A program made the translations under genes and the position numbers. Under the pieces are notes generated by a model. It was not told the DNA's origin. It saw only the letters and a program-made list of their open reading frames with translations, and made no database searches. Below, one piece after another: positions 42,467-51,408 of a DNA stretch of 64,000 nt. Position 1 is the stretch's first letter; each line of letters opens with the position of its first letter. Source of the stretch: Bacillota bacterium (GTDB lineage Bacteria > Bacillota > Bacilli > Paenibacillales > Paenibacillaceae); the NCBI GenBank assembly GCA_023460795.1, contig JAEWPC010000015.1, positions 52,656-116,655 of the forward strand. The letters are read 5' to 3'.

Positions 42467-42488
42467 TATCGGAAGGGAGGGGCGGCGG

Positions 42489-42842
42489 ATGATCGAGAAA
42501 TCGCTCTGGATCGCGACGCTGAAGCCGGACAAAGTCGAGGCGTACGAGCGGTTGCACGCGAACCAGCCCGCGGAAATCGCGGCGCAGCTCGCGGACAAAG
42601 GCTTCGTTCATTTGGACATTTACCGCTCGGGGCTATCGATCTACATGACGTGGGAAGTCGATGCGAGTCTCGCGAAGCCGAACCGTCTCGTCCGGGAGGA
42701 AGCGGAACGGGAATGGGAGCGGCTGACGGGCGAATGCTTCGCGGAGCCATGGCGGCAGATGCCCCTGATTTTCAAGCAATCGGAGCATGCGGATAAAGCA
42801 CAACGTTTAATCGCGCAAGGAGATGAGGCGAATGGGAACTGA
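42489..42842 (+). CDS. RhaM-like sugar mutarotase (DUF718 type)
   Basis: A 117-aa protein of the L-rhamnose/L-fucose mutarotase family, which interconverts the alpha and beta anomers of the sugar. The pattern is WIATLKPDKVEAYERLHANQ at the N-terminus, a central strand SIYMTWEV, and a C-terminal WRQMPLIFKQ in the place where RhaM has its WWKYM...VFYLP segment. ATG at 42489 follows GGGAGGGG. Overlaps the next gene by 11 bp. The residue pattern cannot distinguish rhamnose from fucose. Confidence 0.75.
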   Translation: MIEKSLWIATLKPDKVEAYERLHANQPAEIAAQLADKGFVHLDIYRSGLSIYMTWEVDASLAKPNRLVREEAEREWERLTGECFAEPWRQMPLIFKQSEHADKAQRLIAQGDEANGN

Positions 42843-43596
42843 GTTGAGAGGAAAGACGGCGATCGTCACCGGTTCGACGAGCGGCATCGGCAGGGCCGTC
42901 GCGGAGAGGCTGGCTGCCGAAGGCGCGCGGGTCGTCGTGCACGGTCGCAACCGGGAAGCCGGGGAAGAGACGGTCGCGGCGATCGCGGCCAATGGCGGGG
43001 AAGCGATATTCGTCCAAGCGGATTTGCTGGACGCCCAAGCCCCCGGGCAACTCGTCGCCGCGGCGACCGACAAGTGGGGCGGGCTCGATTTCGTCGTGAA
43101 CAACGCGGCGCTCGTCTGCAGCAAACCGATCGAAGATCTGACGCACGACGATTGGAATCGCTTGTTTCAAGTGAACTTGAAGACGCCGTTCTTCCTCGTT
43201 CAAGAGGCGCTCCCTTGGTTGGAGCTGCAAGGCGGCTCGGTCGTGAACGTCGGCTCGATCAACGGCGTCAAGAACGCGCCGAACAATCTCGTCTACGACT
43301 CGATCAAAGCCGGTCTTAATCATATGACCCGCGGTATCGCGAAAGATCTGCTGGGCAGAGGCATCCGCATCAATACGCTCATGCCGGGCGGTGTCGCGAC
43401 CCCGCTGATCGACCAATGGTTCCACCAGAAATTCGAAGATCCGGCGGAAGCGCAGCGTCTCGCGGACGAGGAGAAAGCGAAGCCGTTCATGGGCATGCCG
43501 GAACAAATCGCGGACGCGGTCGTGTACTTGTGCGGCAACGGCTCCTCTTGGGTGAACGGAGCGGTCATCCCGATCGATGGCGGCTACAACATTTAA
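42832..43596 (+). CDS. SDR oxidoreductase, candidate L-sugar 1-dehydrogenase
   Basis: A 254-aa short-chain dehydrogenase: TGSTSGIG cofactor motif, HGRN after the second strand (an arginine often linked with NADP), NNAA in place of NNAG, Ser in NVGSINGV and Tyr/Lys in YDSIK. It overlaps the mutarotase gene, and a mutarotase followed by a dehydrogenase suggests oxidation of the sugar at C1 to the lactone. ATG at 42832 is 9 bases from AAGGAG; an ATG at 42823 directly abuts that site. Confidence 0.85.
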   Translation: MGTELRGKTAIVTGSTSGIGRAVAERLAAEGARVVVHGRNREAGEETVAAIAANGGEAIFVQADLLDAQAPGQLVAAATDKWGGLDFVVNNAALVCSKPIEDLTHDDWNRLFQVNLKTPFFLVQEALPWLELQGGSVVNVGSINGVKNAPNNLVYDSIKAGLNHMTRGIAKDLLGRGIRINTLMPGGVATPLIDQWFHQKFEDPAEAQRLADEEKAKPFMGMPEQIADAVVYLCGNGSSWVNGAVIPIDGGYNI

Positions 43597-43617
43597 TCAA
43601 ATCGAGGCGATACAGCG

Positions 43618-44694
43618 ATGAAAATAACGGACGTCAAAGCATACGCGATCAAGCAAAACGTGGAAATCCCCTTCAAATGGAGAAAAGGGTTGCCCGAAGG
43701 CTCCCACTTGAACGAAATGGGCATTTTGCGAATTATGACCGACGAAGGCATCGAGGGAGTCGCCGTCGCTCAGCGCGGGTTGATGACCGTTGACTATACG
43801 AAGCGCAGATTGAAGGATTTGCTGATCGGAAGAGACCCGCTGCTCAAGGAGCAGCTCTGGCACGAGATGTGGGAGCTCGACCGCGCGGAAGAATTCCAAA
43901 TCTATTATATGGGCATTCCGGACGTCGCGCTTTGGGACATTACGGCGAAGAAGGCGGGCATGCCGCTCTATCAATTGCTCGGCGGCAACAGCAACCGCGT
44001 GCAGGCGTACGCGTCGACCGTCACGTACGATACGACGGACCAGTTCCTGCGCGTCGCGGACTATTGCATCGAGCAAGGGTACAAGGCGATCAAGCTGCAC
44101 GCCTGGGGCGACGTCCGCAAAGACGCCAAGCTGTGCGCGGACCTGCGAAAGCACGTCGGGGACGACATCCTGCTCATGTACGACGGTTCTGCCGGCTTCG
44201 ATCTGCGGGATGCGATCTATTTGGGCAAAGCATTGGAGCAAGCGGACTATTACTGGTACGAAGAACCGATGAGAGAATTCAGCATCTGGAACTACAAGAA
44301 GCTGTGCGACGAATTGACGATTCCGGTGCTCGCCGCGGAGACGTCGGACGGCTGCCACTACAACGCCGCCGACTTCATCGTCCAAGGCGCGTGCGACCGG
44401 ATTCGCACGGGAACGGTGCTGAAGGGCGGCATTACCGGCGCGCTTCGTATCGCGCACTTGGCCGACAGCTTCGGCATGAAAGCGGAAATTCACGGCGGCG
44501 ACCAGGCAAACGTGCATCTGGCGTGCGGAATCAACAACAACACGTTTTTCGAGGCGTTGGTTTGGGGCACCGGGCCGATCGGCTTCGGCTATCCGGTCGA
44601 GGCGGACGGATTCATCACCGCGCCGCAAGTGCCGGGCATCGGTTACTCCTTCGATTGGGAAGAGATCGAGCGCAAAGCGTACGCGAAAGTATAA
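43618..44694 (+). CDS. Enolase-superfamily sugar acid dehydratase (mandelate racemase subgroup)
   Basis: A 358-aa metalloenzyme. The capping domain (about 1-120) precedes a TIM barrel with KLH at the end of strand 2 (YKAIKLHAWGD), metal ligands Asp in LLMYDGSAG, Glu in WYEEP and Glu in AAETSDG, and a catalytic-type His in KAEIHGGDQ. Such enzymes dehydrate L-fuconate, L-rhamnonate or related acids to 2-keto-3-deoxy acids, exactly the step needed between the lactonase and the SDR/FAA enzymes of this cluster. Substrate unproven. Confidence 0.88.
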   Translation: MKITDVKAYAIKQNVEIPFKWRKGLPEGSHLNEMGILRIMTDEGIEGVAVAQRGLMTVDYTKRRLKDLLIGRDPLLKEQLWHEMWELDRAEEFQIYYMGIPDVALWDITAKKAGMPLYQLLGGNSNRVQAYASTVTYDTTDQFLRVADYCIEQGYKAIKLHAWGDVRKDAKLCADLRKHVGDDILLMYDGSAGFDLRDAIYLGKALEQADYYWYEEPMREFSIWNYKKLCDELTIPVLAAETSDGCHYNAADFIVQGACDRIRTGTVLKGGITGALRIAHLADSFGMKAEIHGGDQANVHLACGINNNTFFEALVWGTGPIGFGYPVEADGFITAPQVPGIGYSFDWEEIERKAYAKV

Positions 44695-44749
44695 GAGGCG
44701 CGGGCGGATATAGAGGATGAGCAGGTTCACGGAGAGGAGATTGCATACG

Positions 44750-45769
44750 ATGAAGGCCATCTATTACGAAGGCAACAAGCGACTGAGGGTCGGGGAAGCG
44801 GCTCCGGTCGCGCCCGGACCCGGGGAAGTCGCCGTCCGCGTCGCCTACGCGGGCATCTGCGGCACCGATCTACACATTTATCACGGACATATGGATGCCC
44901 GCGTAACGTTCCCGCTAATTATGGGCCACGAGATGTCAGGCGTTGTCGATCGGGTCGGCGAAGGCGTCGATCATGTGCATCCCGGGCAGAAGGTGACGGT
45001 CATGCCGTTGCATCCGTGCGGGGATTGTCCGGCCTGCCACGCGGGACACGGGCACATCTGCCATAAGTTGAAGTTTCTCGGCATCGAGACGGCCGGCGCG
45101 TTTCAAAGCGTATGGACGGTTCCGGGGTTTACGGTGCTTCCGCTGCCCGAAGCGCTTGGGCTTGACTTGGCCGCGATGATCGAGCCGCTTGCCGTCGCTT
45201 GCCATGACGTCCGCATGGGCGAAATCCGGGCGGGCGAATTCGCCGTCGTCCTCGGCGGCGGACCAATCGGGGCGGTCATCGCCCTCGTCGCGCGGGAGAA
45301 CGGCGCGCGGGTGCTCATATCCGAGATTAACCCGCATCGCTTGGCGTTGCTCCAGGGCTTAGGCTTCGAGACGGTCAATCCGCTCGAGCAAGACGTGCCG
45401 GAGCTGGTAGACCGGCTCACGAACGGGGCAGGCGCGGACGCGGTATTCGAAGTCACGTCGTCGCAAGCCGGCGCGGAGCTCATGACGAAGCTCCCGAGAA
45501 CGCGCGGCAGAATCGTTGTCGTCGGCATCTTCAACAAGCCGCCGGCGGTCGATCTGCACCGCTTCTTCTTCCGGGAGCTGCGGTTGCTCGGTGCTCGCGT
45601 ATACGAGCGCGAGGACTTCGAACGCGCGATCGAATTGGCGGCATCGGGGCGTTTGCCGCTCGATCGGCTCGTCACCGACGTGCTGCCGCTCGAGAAGCTC
45701 GAGGACGGATTCAAAAGAATGGAAAGCGGCGGCAACGCCATGAAAATACTCGTTCGCTGCGGCGAATAA
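44750..45769 (+). CDS. Zinc-dependent medium-chain alcohol/polyol dehydrogenase
   Basis: A 339-aa MDR protein. Catalytic zinc ligands are in GICGTDLHIYHG and GHEMSG; the structural zinc site has four cysteines (CGDCPAC and HIC); the Rossmann motif is VLGGGPIGAVIA with Glu in ISEIN, suggesting NAD. Related enzymes oxidise threonine, sorbitol or L-galactonate. In this cluster it may oxidise the sugar or a sugar acid. ATG at 44750 follows GGAGAGGAG by about 9 bases. Confidence 0.88.
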   Translation: MKAIYYEGNKRLRVGEAAPVAPGPGEVAVRVAYAGICGTDLHIYHGHMDARVTFPLIMGHEMSGVVDRVGEGVDHVHPGQKVTVMPLHPCGDCPACHAGHGHICHKLKFLGIETAGAFQSVWTVPGFTVLPLPEALGLDLAAMIEPLAVACHDVRMGEIRAGEFAVVLGGGPIGAVIALVARENGARVLISEINPHRLALLQGLGFETVNPLEQDVPELVDRLTNGAGADAVFEVTSSQAGAELMTKLPRTRGRIVVVGIFNKPPAVDLHRFFFRELRLLGARVYEREDFERAIELAASGRLPLDRLVTDVLPLEKLEDGFKRMESGGNAMKILVRCGE

Positions 45770-45791
45770 GTGGGGAGGCCGGCGTTCAGCC

Positions 45792-46649
45792 ATGACGACA
45801 AAGCGCAAAATCGATGCCCACGTCCACGTGTTCAACGTGGACCGGGTGAGCTACGAATGGCCGACCCCCGCCGACAAGGACCTGTACCGCGTCATCGAAC
45901 CGCCCGAGCTGCAGCCGCTGCTGGACGAAGCGGGCATCGTCGGCACGGTTCTCGTGCAAGCGGCCGACCACTCCGCTGAGACGGACTACTTGCTGGAGAC
46001 GGCGGCCGCGCACGATTCGGTGCTCGGCGTCGTCGGCTGGGTGCCGCTAGCAGAGCCGCTGGAGGCGGGACGCCTGCTGGAGAAGCTGACGCGCAACCGG
46101 TATTTCAAAGGCGTGCGCCATCTGATTCATTGCGAGGCGGACCCGGATTGGCTCCTGCGCGCCGACGTGCTCGAAGGCTTGCGTACGCTTGGCTCGTTCG
46201 GCGTTCCGTTCGACGTCGTCGCCGTCTATCCGAATCACCTGCGCCATATTCCGCGCGTGACGGACCGCGTTCCGGAGCTGCGGCTCGCGCTAGACCATCT
46301 CGCGAAACCTCCGATCGCAAGCGGCGACGAAGCCGCGATGGCGCGTTGGGAAGCCGAGCTTGCGGCAGCGGCGGCAAGTCCGAACGTGTACGCCAAGCTG
46401 TCCGGCTTGAACACGGCATGCGATTGGGACCGCTGGAGCGCGGACGATTGGAAGCCGAGCGCGGAAGCGGCGTTTCGCGCGTTCGGCGCGAAGCGGCTCA
46501 TGTTCGGCAGCGACTGGCCCGTCGCCAACTTCGCCGGCGATTATCGGCGCGTCTGGCAAGCGACCTTGACCGTGATCGAAGGCCGGTCGCCGGAGGAGAA
46601 GCAGGCGGTGCTGGGTGGCACGGCGGAACGATTTTACCGGCTCGAATAA
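45792..46649 (+). CDS. Amidohydrolase-superfamily lactonase (COG3618-like, L-fuconolactonase type)
   Basis: A 285-aa TIM-barrel hydrolase. The metal-site motif DAHVHVF opens the protein; VQAADHSAETDYLLE, LALDHLAKPPI, YAKLSGL and FGSDWPV follow the order of the COG3618 lactonases. Members hydrolyse L-fucono-1,5-lactone or related lactones to the acid. This fills the lactonase slot between dehydrogenase and dehydratase. GGGGAGG lies 12 bases upstream of the ATG. Confidence 0.86.
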   Translation: MTTKRKIDAHVHVFNVDRVSYEWPTPADKDLYRVIEPPELQPLLDEAGIVGTVLVQAADHSAETDYLLETAAAHDSVLGVVGWVPLAEPLEAGRLLEKLTRNRYFKGVRHLIHCEADPDWLLRADVLEGLRTLGSFGVPFDVVAVYPNHLRHIPRVTDRVPELRLALDHLAKPPIASGDEAAMARWEAELAAAAASPNVYAKLSGLNTACDWDRWSADDWKPSAEAAFRAFGAKRLMFGSDWPVANFAGDYRRVWQATLTVIEGRSPEEKQAVLGGTAERFYRLE

Positions 46650-46684
46650 CCCGACCCAATGGGCGCAGCGAAAGGAGATCGCGC

Positions 46685-47662
46685 ATGTCCCGATACACTG
46701 TAGAACGCATCGATTCGGAGGGGTATCCGTTATTCCGGCTCCGCGACGCGGCGGCCGTCGCCGTCGCGGATATCGCTCCCTGCGTCGGCGACAACCTGAT
46801 CCGATTCGAAGTCGGTGGGCGCAGCATCATCAGTTCTCCCTCGAGCGTAGACTCGCTCAAGAACGAGACGTTCGCCGCGTTCCGCTCCGGGGTCCCGATT
46901 CTGTTTCCGCCGAACCGGGTCAAGCGAGGCGAATTCGCCTTCAACGGGAAGACGTATCGGCTGCCGATCAACGAGCCGCCGAATTATCATTTGCACGGCG
47001 AAATCTGCTCGAGAGCATGGGAAGTGCTTCGCGCCCGTGCGAACGACGAAGATGGCGCTTTGATCGAATGCCGGTTCCGATACGCGGCGCACCTGGAGCT
47101 ATTGGCGTATTTTCCGCACGAATTGACGTTCACGGTTACGTGCCGACTGAAGGACGGAGAGCTGCATATGGGCGGCGATATCCGCAACGAAGGCCGGGAG
47201 GAAGCGCCCTTCGGCTTCGGCCTGCATCCGTACTTCGCCGTTCCCTTCGGCGACGGAGGGCGAATCGAGCTGACCGTTCCGGCGACGGCCGAATGGCCGG
47301 TCACGAGCGAAGCGTTCGCGACGGGCGAACCGTCGGCGACGAGCTTCTGCGAAGCGCTGAACGCGGGGGCGGACATCTCCGATTACCCGCTTGTCGGCTG
47401 CTCGATGCTATCCTTGGCCGAAGGGGGAGCCGAGTGCCGGATTCGGATGGTCGACCAAGGGTATTCGATCCGGTATCGCGTCGGCCCCGAATTCCCGTAC
47501 TTGCTGCTTTTCCGGCCGGATTGGGCCGAATCGTTCTCGCTGGAGCCTTATACGTGCGTGACCGATGCTTTCAACTTGCCGTACCCGCCGGAGACGACGG
47601 GGGCAAGAGGCATCAAGCCCGGCGAGACGATCGCGTTTGCCACATCCATCGCGCTCGATTAA
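46685..47662 (+). CDS. Aldose 1-epimerase family protein
   Basis: A 325-aa galactose-mutarotase-fold protein. IINEPPNYHLHGE carries the first conserved His, and FGFGLHPYFAVPF the second; the catalytic-type acidic region near the C-terminus reads FSLEPYTCVTD. It would interconvert anomers of a pyranose. With the DUF718 protein the cluster holds two mutarotases, suggesting that two different sugars or configurations are processed. AAAGGAG precedes ATG at 46685. Confidence 0.85.
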   Translation: MSRYTVERIDSEGYPLFRLRDAAAVAVADIAPCVGDNLIRFEVGGRSIISSPSSVDSLKNETFAAFRSGVPILFPPNRVKRGEFAFNGKTYRLPINEPPNYHLHGEICSRAWEVLRARANDEDGALIECRFRYAAHLELLAYFPHELTFTVTCRLKDGELHMGGDIRNEGREEAPFGFGLHPYFAVPFGDGGRIELTVPATAEWPVTSEAFATGEPSATSFCEALNAGADISDYPLVGCSMLSLAEGGAECRIRMVDQGYSIRYRVGPEFPYLLLFRPDWAESFSLEPYTCVTDAFNLPYPPETTGARGIKPGETIAFATSIALD

Positions 47663-47707
47663 GCGATCGCGGCGATCAACGATAACGACGAAAGAAGGGA
47701 TATTCAA

Positions 47708-48802
47708 ATGGCAGCGACAAAAGCGAAAAGGGACTACAGCATTACCGGTCCCGAGAGCAAGCGCGCTCAGGAAAGAGGGCTGGCGTCCGCCGAATGGTAC
47801 ACGAGTCCGATTCCGCGGCCGAAAATGAAAGAGCTCATGAAGCGCAGGAACGGTCCGGCGATCCGCGACACGATCATCTGGTTCGGCGGACTCGCCATCC
47901 TCGGTTACTTGGCTTACTTGAGCTGGGGCACGTGGTGGGCGATTCCGGCGTTTCTCGCTTACGGCATCCTGTACGCGACGCCCGGCGATTCGAGGTGGCA
48001 CGAATGCGGTCACGGCACGGCGTTCAAGACGCCGTGGATGAACGAGGTCATGTACCAGATCGCCTCGTTCATGGTGCTTCGATCCGCGACGCCGTGGCGT
48101 TGGAGCCATGCCCGCCATCATACCGACACGATCATCGTCGGCCGCGACCCCGAGATCATTACCGAAAGGCCTCCGGTCTGGAAAATATTGCTCATGCAAA
48201 TTTTCCATCTGTACGGTGGTCCGATCGAGATCAAGCGGTTCATCATGCACGCGTTCGGCCGGATGGAGAAGCACGAGAAGGAGTACATTCCCGAATCCCA
48301 ATTCAAGAAAACGTTCCGGGAAGCGCGCGTCTACATGCTGATCATCCTCGCCGTGATCGCGGCTTGCGTATACGCGGGGAGCATTTTGCCGGCGATGTTT
48401 ATTTTCCTCCCGTCGTTCTTTGGCGCGTTCGTCGTCATCACGTTCGGCGTCACCCAGCATCTTGGCCTTTACGAAGACGTGCTGGATCACCGGTTGAATT
48501 CCCGGACGATCTACATGAACCCGGTGCTTCGGTTTTTGTACTGGAACATGAACTATCATACGGAGCACCATATGTTCCCCATGGTGCCTTACCATGCGTT
48601 GCCCAAGCTCCACGCGGAGATGAAGACCGATTGCCCGGCCGCGCGTCCGAGCTTGTGGGCGGCTTTGAAGGAAGTCGTGGGGGCGCTGCGCAAGCAGAAG
48701 ATTGATCCGGCATACGTCGTCGTCAAGCCGCTTCCTCCGACGGCCCGGCCATATATGTACGGCATACCGAACGATTTGAATTTGAAACTCGAACAAGCTT
48801 AA
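47708..48802 (+). CDS. Membrane di-iron fatty-acid-desaturase-family oxygenase
   Basis: A 364-aa integral membrane protein with the three histidine boxes of the desaturase/hydroxylase superfamily: HECGH (about 98-102), HARHH (about 136-140) and HTEHH (about 282-286). Hydrophobic segments lie near 57-95 and 205-245. The family desaturates or hydroxylates unactivated C-H bonds using O2 and electrons from a ferredoxin. The next two genes encode precisely a Rieske ferredoxin and its reductase, so a complete electron chain is present. The gene sits inside a sugar catabolic operon, not beside lipid genes, which is unusual. Start has GAAGGGAT upstream. Confidence 0.9.
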   Translation: MAATKAKRDYSITGPESKRAQERGLASAEWYTSPIPRPKMKELMKRRNGPAIRDTIIWFGGLAILGYLAYLSWGTWWAIPAFLAYGILYATPGDSRWHECGHGTAFKTPWMNEVMYQIASFMVLRSATPWRWSHARHHTDTIIVGRDPEIITERPPVWKILLMQIFHLYGGPIEIKRFIMHAFGRMEKHEKEYIPESQFKKTFREARVYMLIILAVIAACVYAGSILPAMFIFLPSFFGAFVVITFGVTQHLGLYEDVLDHRLNSRTIYMNPVLRFLYWNMNYHTEHHMFPMVPYHALPKLHAEMKTDCPAARPSLWAALKEVVGALRKQKIDPAYVVVKPLPPTARPYMYGIPNDLNLKLEQA

Positions 48803-48815
48803 GGAGTTGACCGCC

Positions 48816-49133
48816 ATGAGCGCGACGGAATGGGTAGAAGCTTGCGAAGTAGACGACATCGAAGAAGAAGACGTGATTCGTTTCGACCATGGCGATCGCA
48901 CGTTCGCCATCTACCGCACGGATAAAGGAGACTTTCACGCCTCTGACGGTTATTGCACGCACGAGAAGTTTCATTTGTCCAACGGTCTTGTTATGGGCGG
49001 CGTCATCGAATGCCCGAAGCACAACGGCCGGTTCGACATCGCGACGGGCGCCGCCAAGCGCGCGCCGGTATGCGTCGATCTGAAGAAGTATCCGGTCAAA
49101 GTCGAAAGCGGCAAAGTATACATCCAGATTTGA
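48816..49133 (+). CDS. Rieske-type [2Fe-2S] ferredoxin
   Basis: A 105-aa soluble Rieske ferredoxin. Cluster ligands are Cys-Thr-His in GYCTHEKFHL and Cys-Pro-Lys-His in IECPKHNGRFD. The size and single domain match electron carriers of ring-hydroxylating dioxygenases. ATG at 48816 has AAGGAG 9 bases upstream; a TTG at 48807 directly abuts the site. It should carry electrons from the next gene's reductase to the di-iron protein encoded before it. Confidence 0.93.
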   Translation: MSATEWVEACEVDDIEEEDVIRFDHGDRTFAIYRTDKGDFHASDGYCTHEKFHLSNGLVMGGVIECPKHNGRFDIATGAAKRAPVCVDLKKYPVKVESGKVYIQI

Positions 49134-49158
49134 TCGGCGATCGGAAAGGAGCAACGGC

Positions 49159-50397
49159 ATGGATAAGAAAGGCATGGTGATCGTCGGCGCAGGCGAAGCC
49201 GGCGCGCGCGCGGCGGCCGAGTTTCGGGCGAGAGGATGGACGGGAGAAGTGACGCTCATCGGCGAAGAACGCCACGCTCCGTACGAGCGTCCGCCGCTCT
49301 CCAAGAACCAGCTCGTGGAAGCGAACGAGACCGATCCCGTAACGATATTAAACGAGGATCGCCTCGAACAATTGAACATTGCTTTCGTCCGCGGCGACGG
49401 AGCCGTTCGGATCGACCGCGCGAATCGCGCCGTCGTTCTGGCCAGCGGGCGCGAGGTGCCCTACGGCAAGCTGCTGCTCGCGACGGGGGCGAGATCGAGA
49501 AAGCTCGCCGTCGCGGGAGACGCGGCGGACGATCTGCATTACTTGCGCACGTACGCCGACGCGCTGCGCCTTCGGGAGCGGCTGACGCCCGGCGCGCGAG
49601 TCGCCATTATCGGGGGCGGTTTCATCGGCCTTGAGGTGGCGGCGAGCGCGGTCGCCAACGGCTGCGAAGTGACGTTGGTAGAAGTCGCCCCGCGCATCTT
49701 AATGCGCGGCGTGCCCGAGCCGGTCGCCGCCGCCGTGGCGGAGCGGCACCGCGAAGCCGGCGTCTCGTTCCGCGTCGGCGTCATGATCGACAGCGTGAAC
49801 CGGGACGGAGAAGCTTACGAAATTCGATTGGCGGACGGAACGTCCGTCGGCTGCGACGTCGTCGTCGCGGGCGTCGGCGCCGTTCCCGAGACGACGCTTG
49901 CCGCGGCATGCGGGCTTGCCGTCGACAACGGCATTCAAGTCGACGAACGGTTGCGGACGAGCGATCCCGACATTTACGCCGCTGGCGATTGCTGCTCGTT
50001 CCCTCATCCGCTTTACGGCGGCAAGAGAATGCGCTTGGAGGCTTGGCGCAACGCGCAAGACCAAGGCACGCACGCCGCGGGAAGCCTGCTCGGCGACGAT
50101 GAAGCCTATGCCGCCGTTCCGTGGTTTTGGTCGGATCAATACGATTTGACGCTTCAGGTGGCCGGCATGGCCGATCCGGACAATGCGATCGTTGTCCGGG
50201 ATCTAGGCGAAGCGGGCAAGCTCTATTTTCATCTGGACGGAGAAGGCCGTCTCGTCTCGGTCAGCGGCATCGGGCCGACCGGCGCGTTCGCCAAGGAATT
50301 CCGCCTCGCCGAGATGCTCGTCGGGAAGCGGGCGCGTCCGGCGGCGGAGGAGTTGGCCGATCCAGACGTCCGGCTAAAGGGACTTCTTAAGGAATAG
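49159..50397 (+). CDS. FAD/NAD(P)H ferredoxin reductase
   Basis: A 412-aa flavoprotein with two nucleotide motifs, VIVGAGEAGARAA for FAD near residue 8 and VAIIGGGFIGLEVA for NAD(P)H near 150, the YERPPLSK motif and the IYAAGDCCSF FAD contact, plus a C-terminal reductase domain. It matches the reductases of Rieske oxygenase systems. GGAAAGGAG precedes the start. Position and type make it the electron donor to the Rieske protein upstream. Confidence 0.93.
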   Translation: MDKKGMVIVGAGEAGARAAAEFRARGWTGEVTLIGEERHAPYERPPLSKNQLVEANETDPVTILNEDRLEQLNIAFVRGDGAVRIDRANRAVVLASGREVPYGKLLLATGARSRKLAVAGDAADDLHYLRTYADALRLRERLTPGARVAIIGGGFIGLEVAASAVANGCEVTLVEVAPRILMRGVPEPVAAAVAERHREAGVSFRVGVMIDSVNRDGEAYEIRLADGTSVGCDVVVAGVGAVPETTLAAACGLAVDNGIQVDERLRTSDPDIYAAGDCCSFPHPLYGGKRMRLEAWRNAQDQGTHAAGSLLGDDEAYAAVPWFWSDQYDLTLQVAGMADPDNAIVVRDLGEAGKLYFHLDGEGRLVSVSGIGPTGAFAKEFRLAEMLVGKRARPAAEELADPDVRLKGLLKE

Positions 50398-50421
50398 CAT
50401 GCTCGAATGGAGGCATTAGGA

Positions 50422-51408
50422 ATGAAATACAATCGGTTCGGCAAGCTCGGCACGCAAGTATCGCGTCTCGGGTTCGGCGCGATGGGACTCGGCGGCTCGT
50501 TCGGGAATTACGACGAGAAGGAACTCGTTCGTTCCGTCCTGCACAGCTTGGAGCGAGGCGTCAACTTTATCGATACGGCACGCAATTACGGGGAGTCCGA
50601 GCGCATTCTCGGGCTAGCGCTGAAGGAATGGAAGGGCGAAAAGCCGTTCATCGCTTCGAAGGTGCAGTCCAAAGGACCGGGTAATCTCGGTTGGGGACAA
50701 CCGATCCCGGTGGAAACCGCGTATCCCGAAGGCTGGTTAAGGGAGAGCGCGGAAATTTCGCTCCGCTTGCTCGGCGTCGAGACGATCGATCTGATGCAGC
50801 TTCATCAATATTGGCCGCAATGGGATCGGGTCGATTATTGGATGGACGAATTGCTCCGGTTGAAAGAAGAGGGCAAAATCCGCGGCATCGGCATCTCCTT
50901 GCCCGATCAGCGCCACGATATCGGACTTTCTCTCGTGCAAAGCGGTAAAATCGATTCCGTGCAGTCGGTGTTCCATATTTTCGACCCGCTCGCGCTCGAC
51001 TGCCTCGTGCCGATCTGCCAAGAGAACGACGTCGCGTTCATCGCCCGCTGCATTCTCGACGAAGGCGGTCTGACCGGTTTCCTGAACGAAGATACCGTAT
51101 TCGCCGAAGGCGACTTCCGCAAATCCTATTTTGATTATTTGCCTAGAGAAATTTACATCGATCGGGTGCGGAAGCTGGAGGAAGCGTTCGTGCCGCAATA
51201 TGCGGGCAGCGTAGCCGAACTCGCCATCCGTTTCGTGCTTCAGCATCCGGGCGTTACGGCCGCAATCAGCTCAATGCACGTGACGCAATACGCGGACGAG
51301 AATATCGCCGCGGCGAGCAAGGAGCCTCTGCCGGACGAAGCGTTCGAGGAAATCCGGCGCCATTACCGGTGGGTGAGGAACTATTATGAAACGAAGTATT
51401 GGGCATAA
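50422..51408 (+). CDS. Aldo/keto reductase
   Basis: A 328-aa (beta/alpha)8 NADP-type reductase. Catalytic tetrad positions are visible as Asp and Tyr in FIDTARNYG, Lys in IASKVQSK and His in LMQLHQYW; the C-terminal cofactor region is TAAISSMH. Relatives oxidise or reduce sugars at C1 (L-fucose or galactose dehydrogenases) or reduce keto sugars. ATG at 50422 has GGAGGC 7 bases upstream. The end overlaps the next gene by 23 bp. Confidence 0.88.
   Translation: MKYNRFGKLGTQVSRLGFGAMGLGGSFGNYDEKELVRSVLHSLERGVNFIDTARNYGESERILGLALKEWKGEKPFIASKVQSKGPGNLGWGQPIPVETAYPEGWLRESAEISLRLLGVETIDLMQLHQYWPQWDRVDYWMDELLRLKEEGKIRGIGISLPDQRHDIGLSLVQSGKIDSVQSVFHIFDPLALDCLVPICQENDVAFIARCILDEGGLTGFLNEDTVFAEGDFRKSYFDYLPREIYIDRVRKLEEAFVPQYAGSVAELAIRFVLQHPGVTAAISSMHVTQYADENIAAASKEPLPDEAFEEIRRHYRWVRNYYETKYWA

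Noticed and set aside
41063..42598. 511-aa open frame antisense to the sugar-binding protein gene
   Set aside because: Translation is Arg/Phe/Val-biased without motifs; it crosses the terminator, and the sense gene is clear.
43597..44760. 387-aa open frame antisense to the dehydratase gene
   Set aside because: Shadow of a gene with an intact enolase-superfamily active site.
46130..46684. N-terminal extension of the aldose epimerase
   Set aside because: It lies inside the lactonase gene and is Arg-rich; AAAGGAG before 46685 marks the start.
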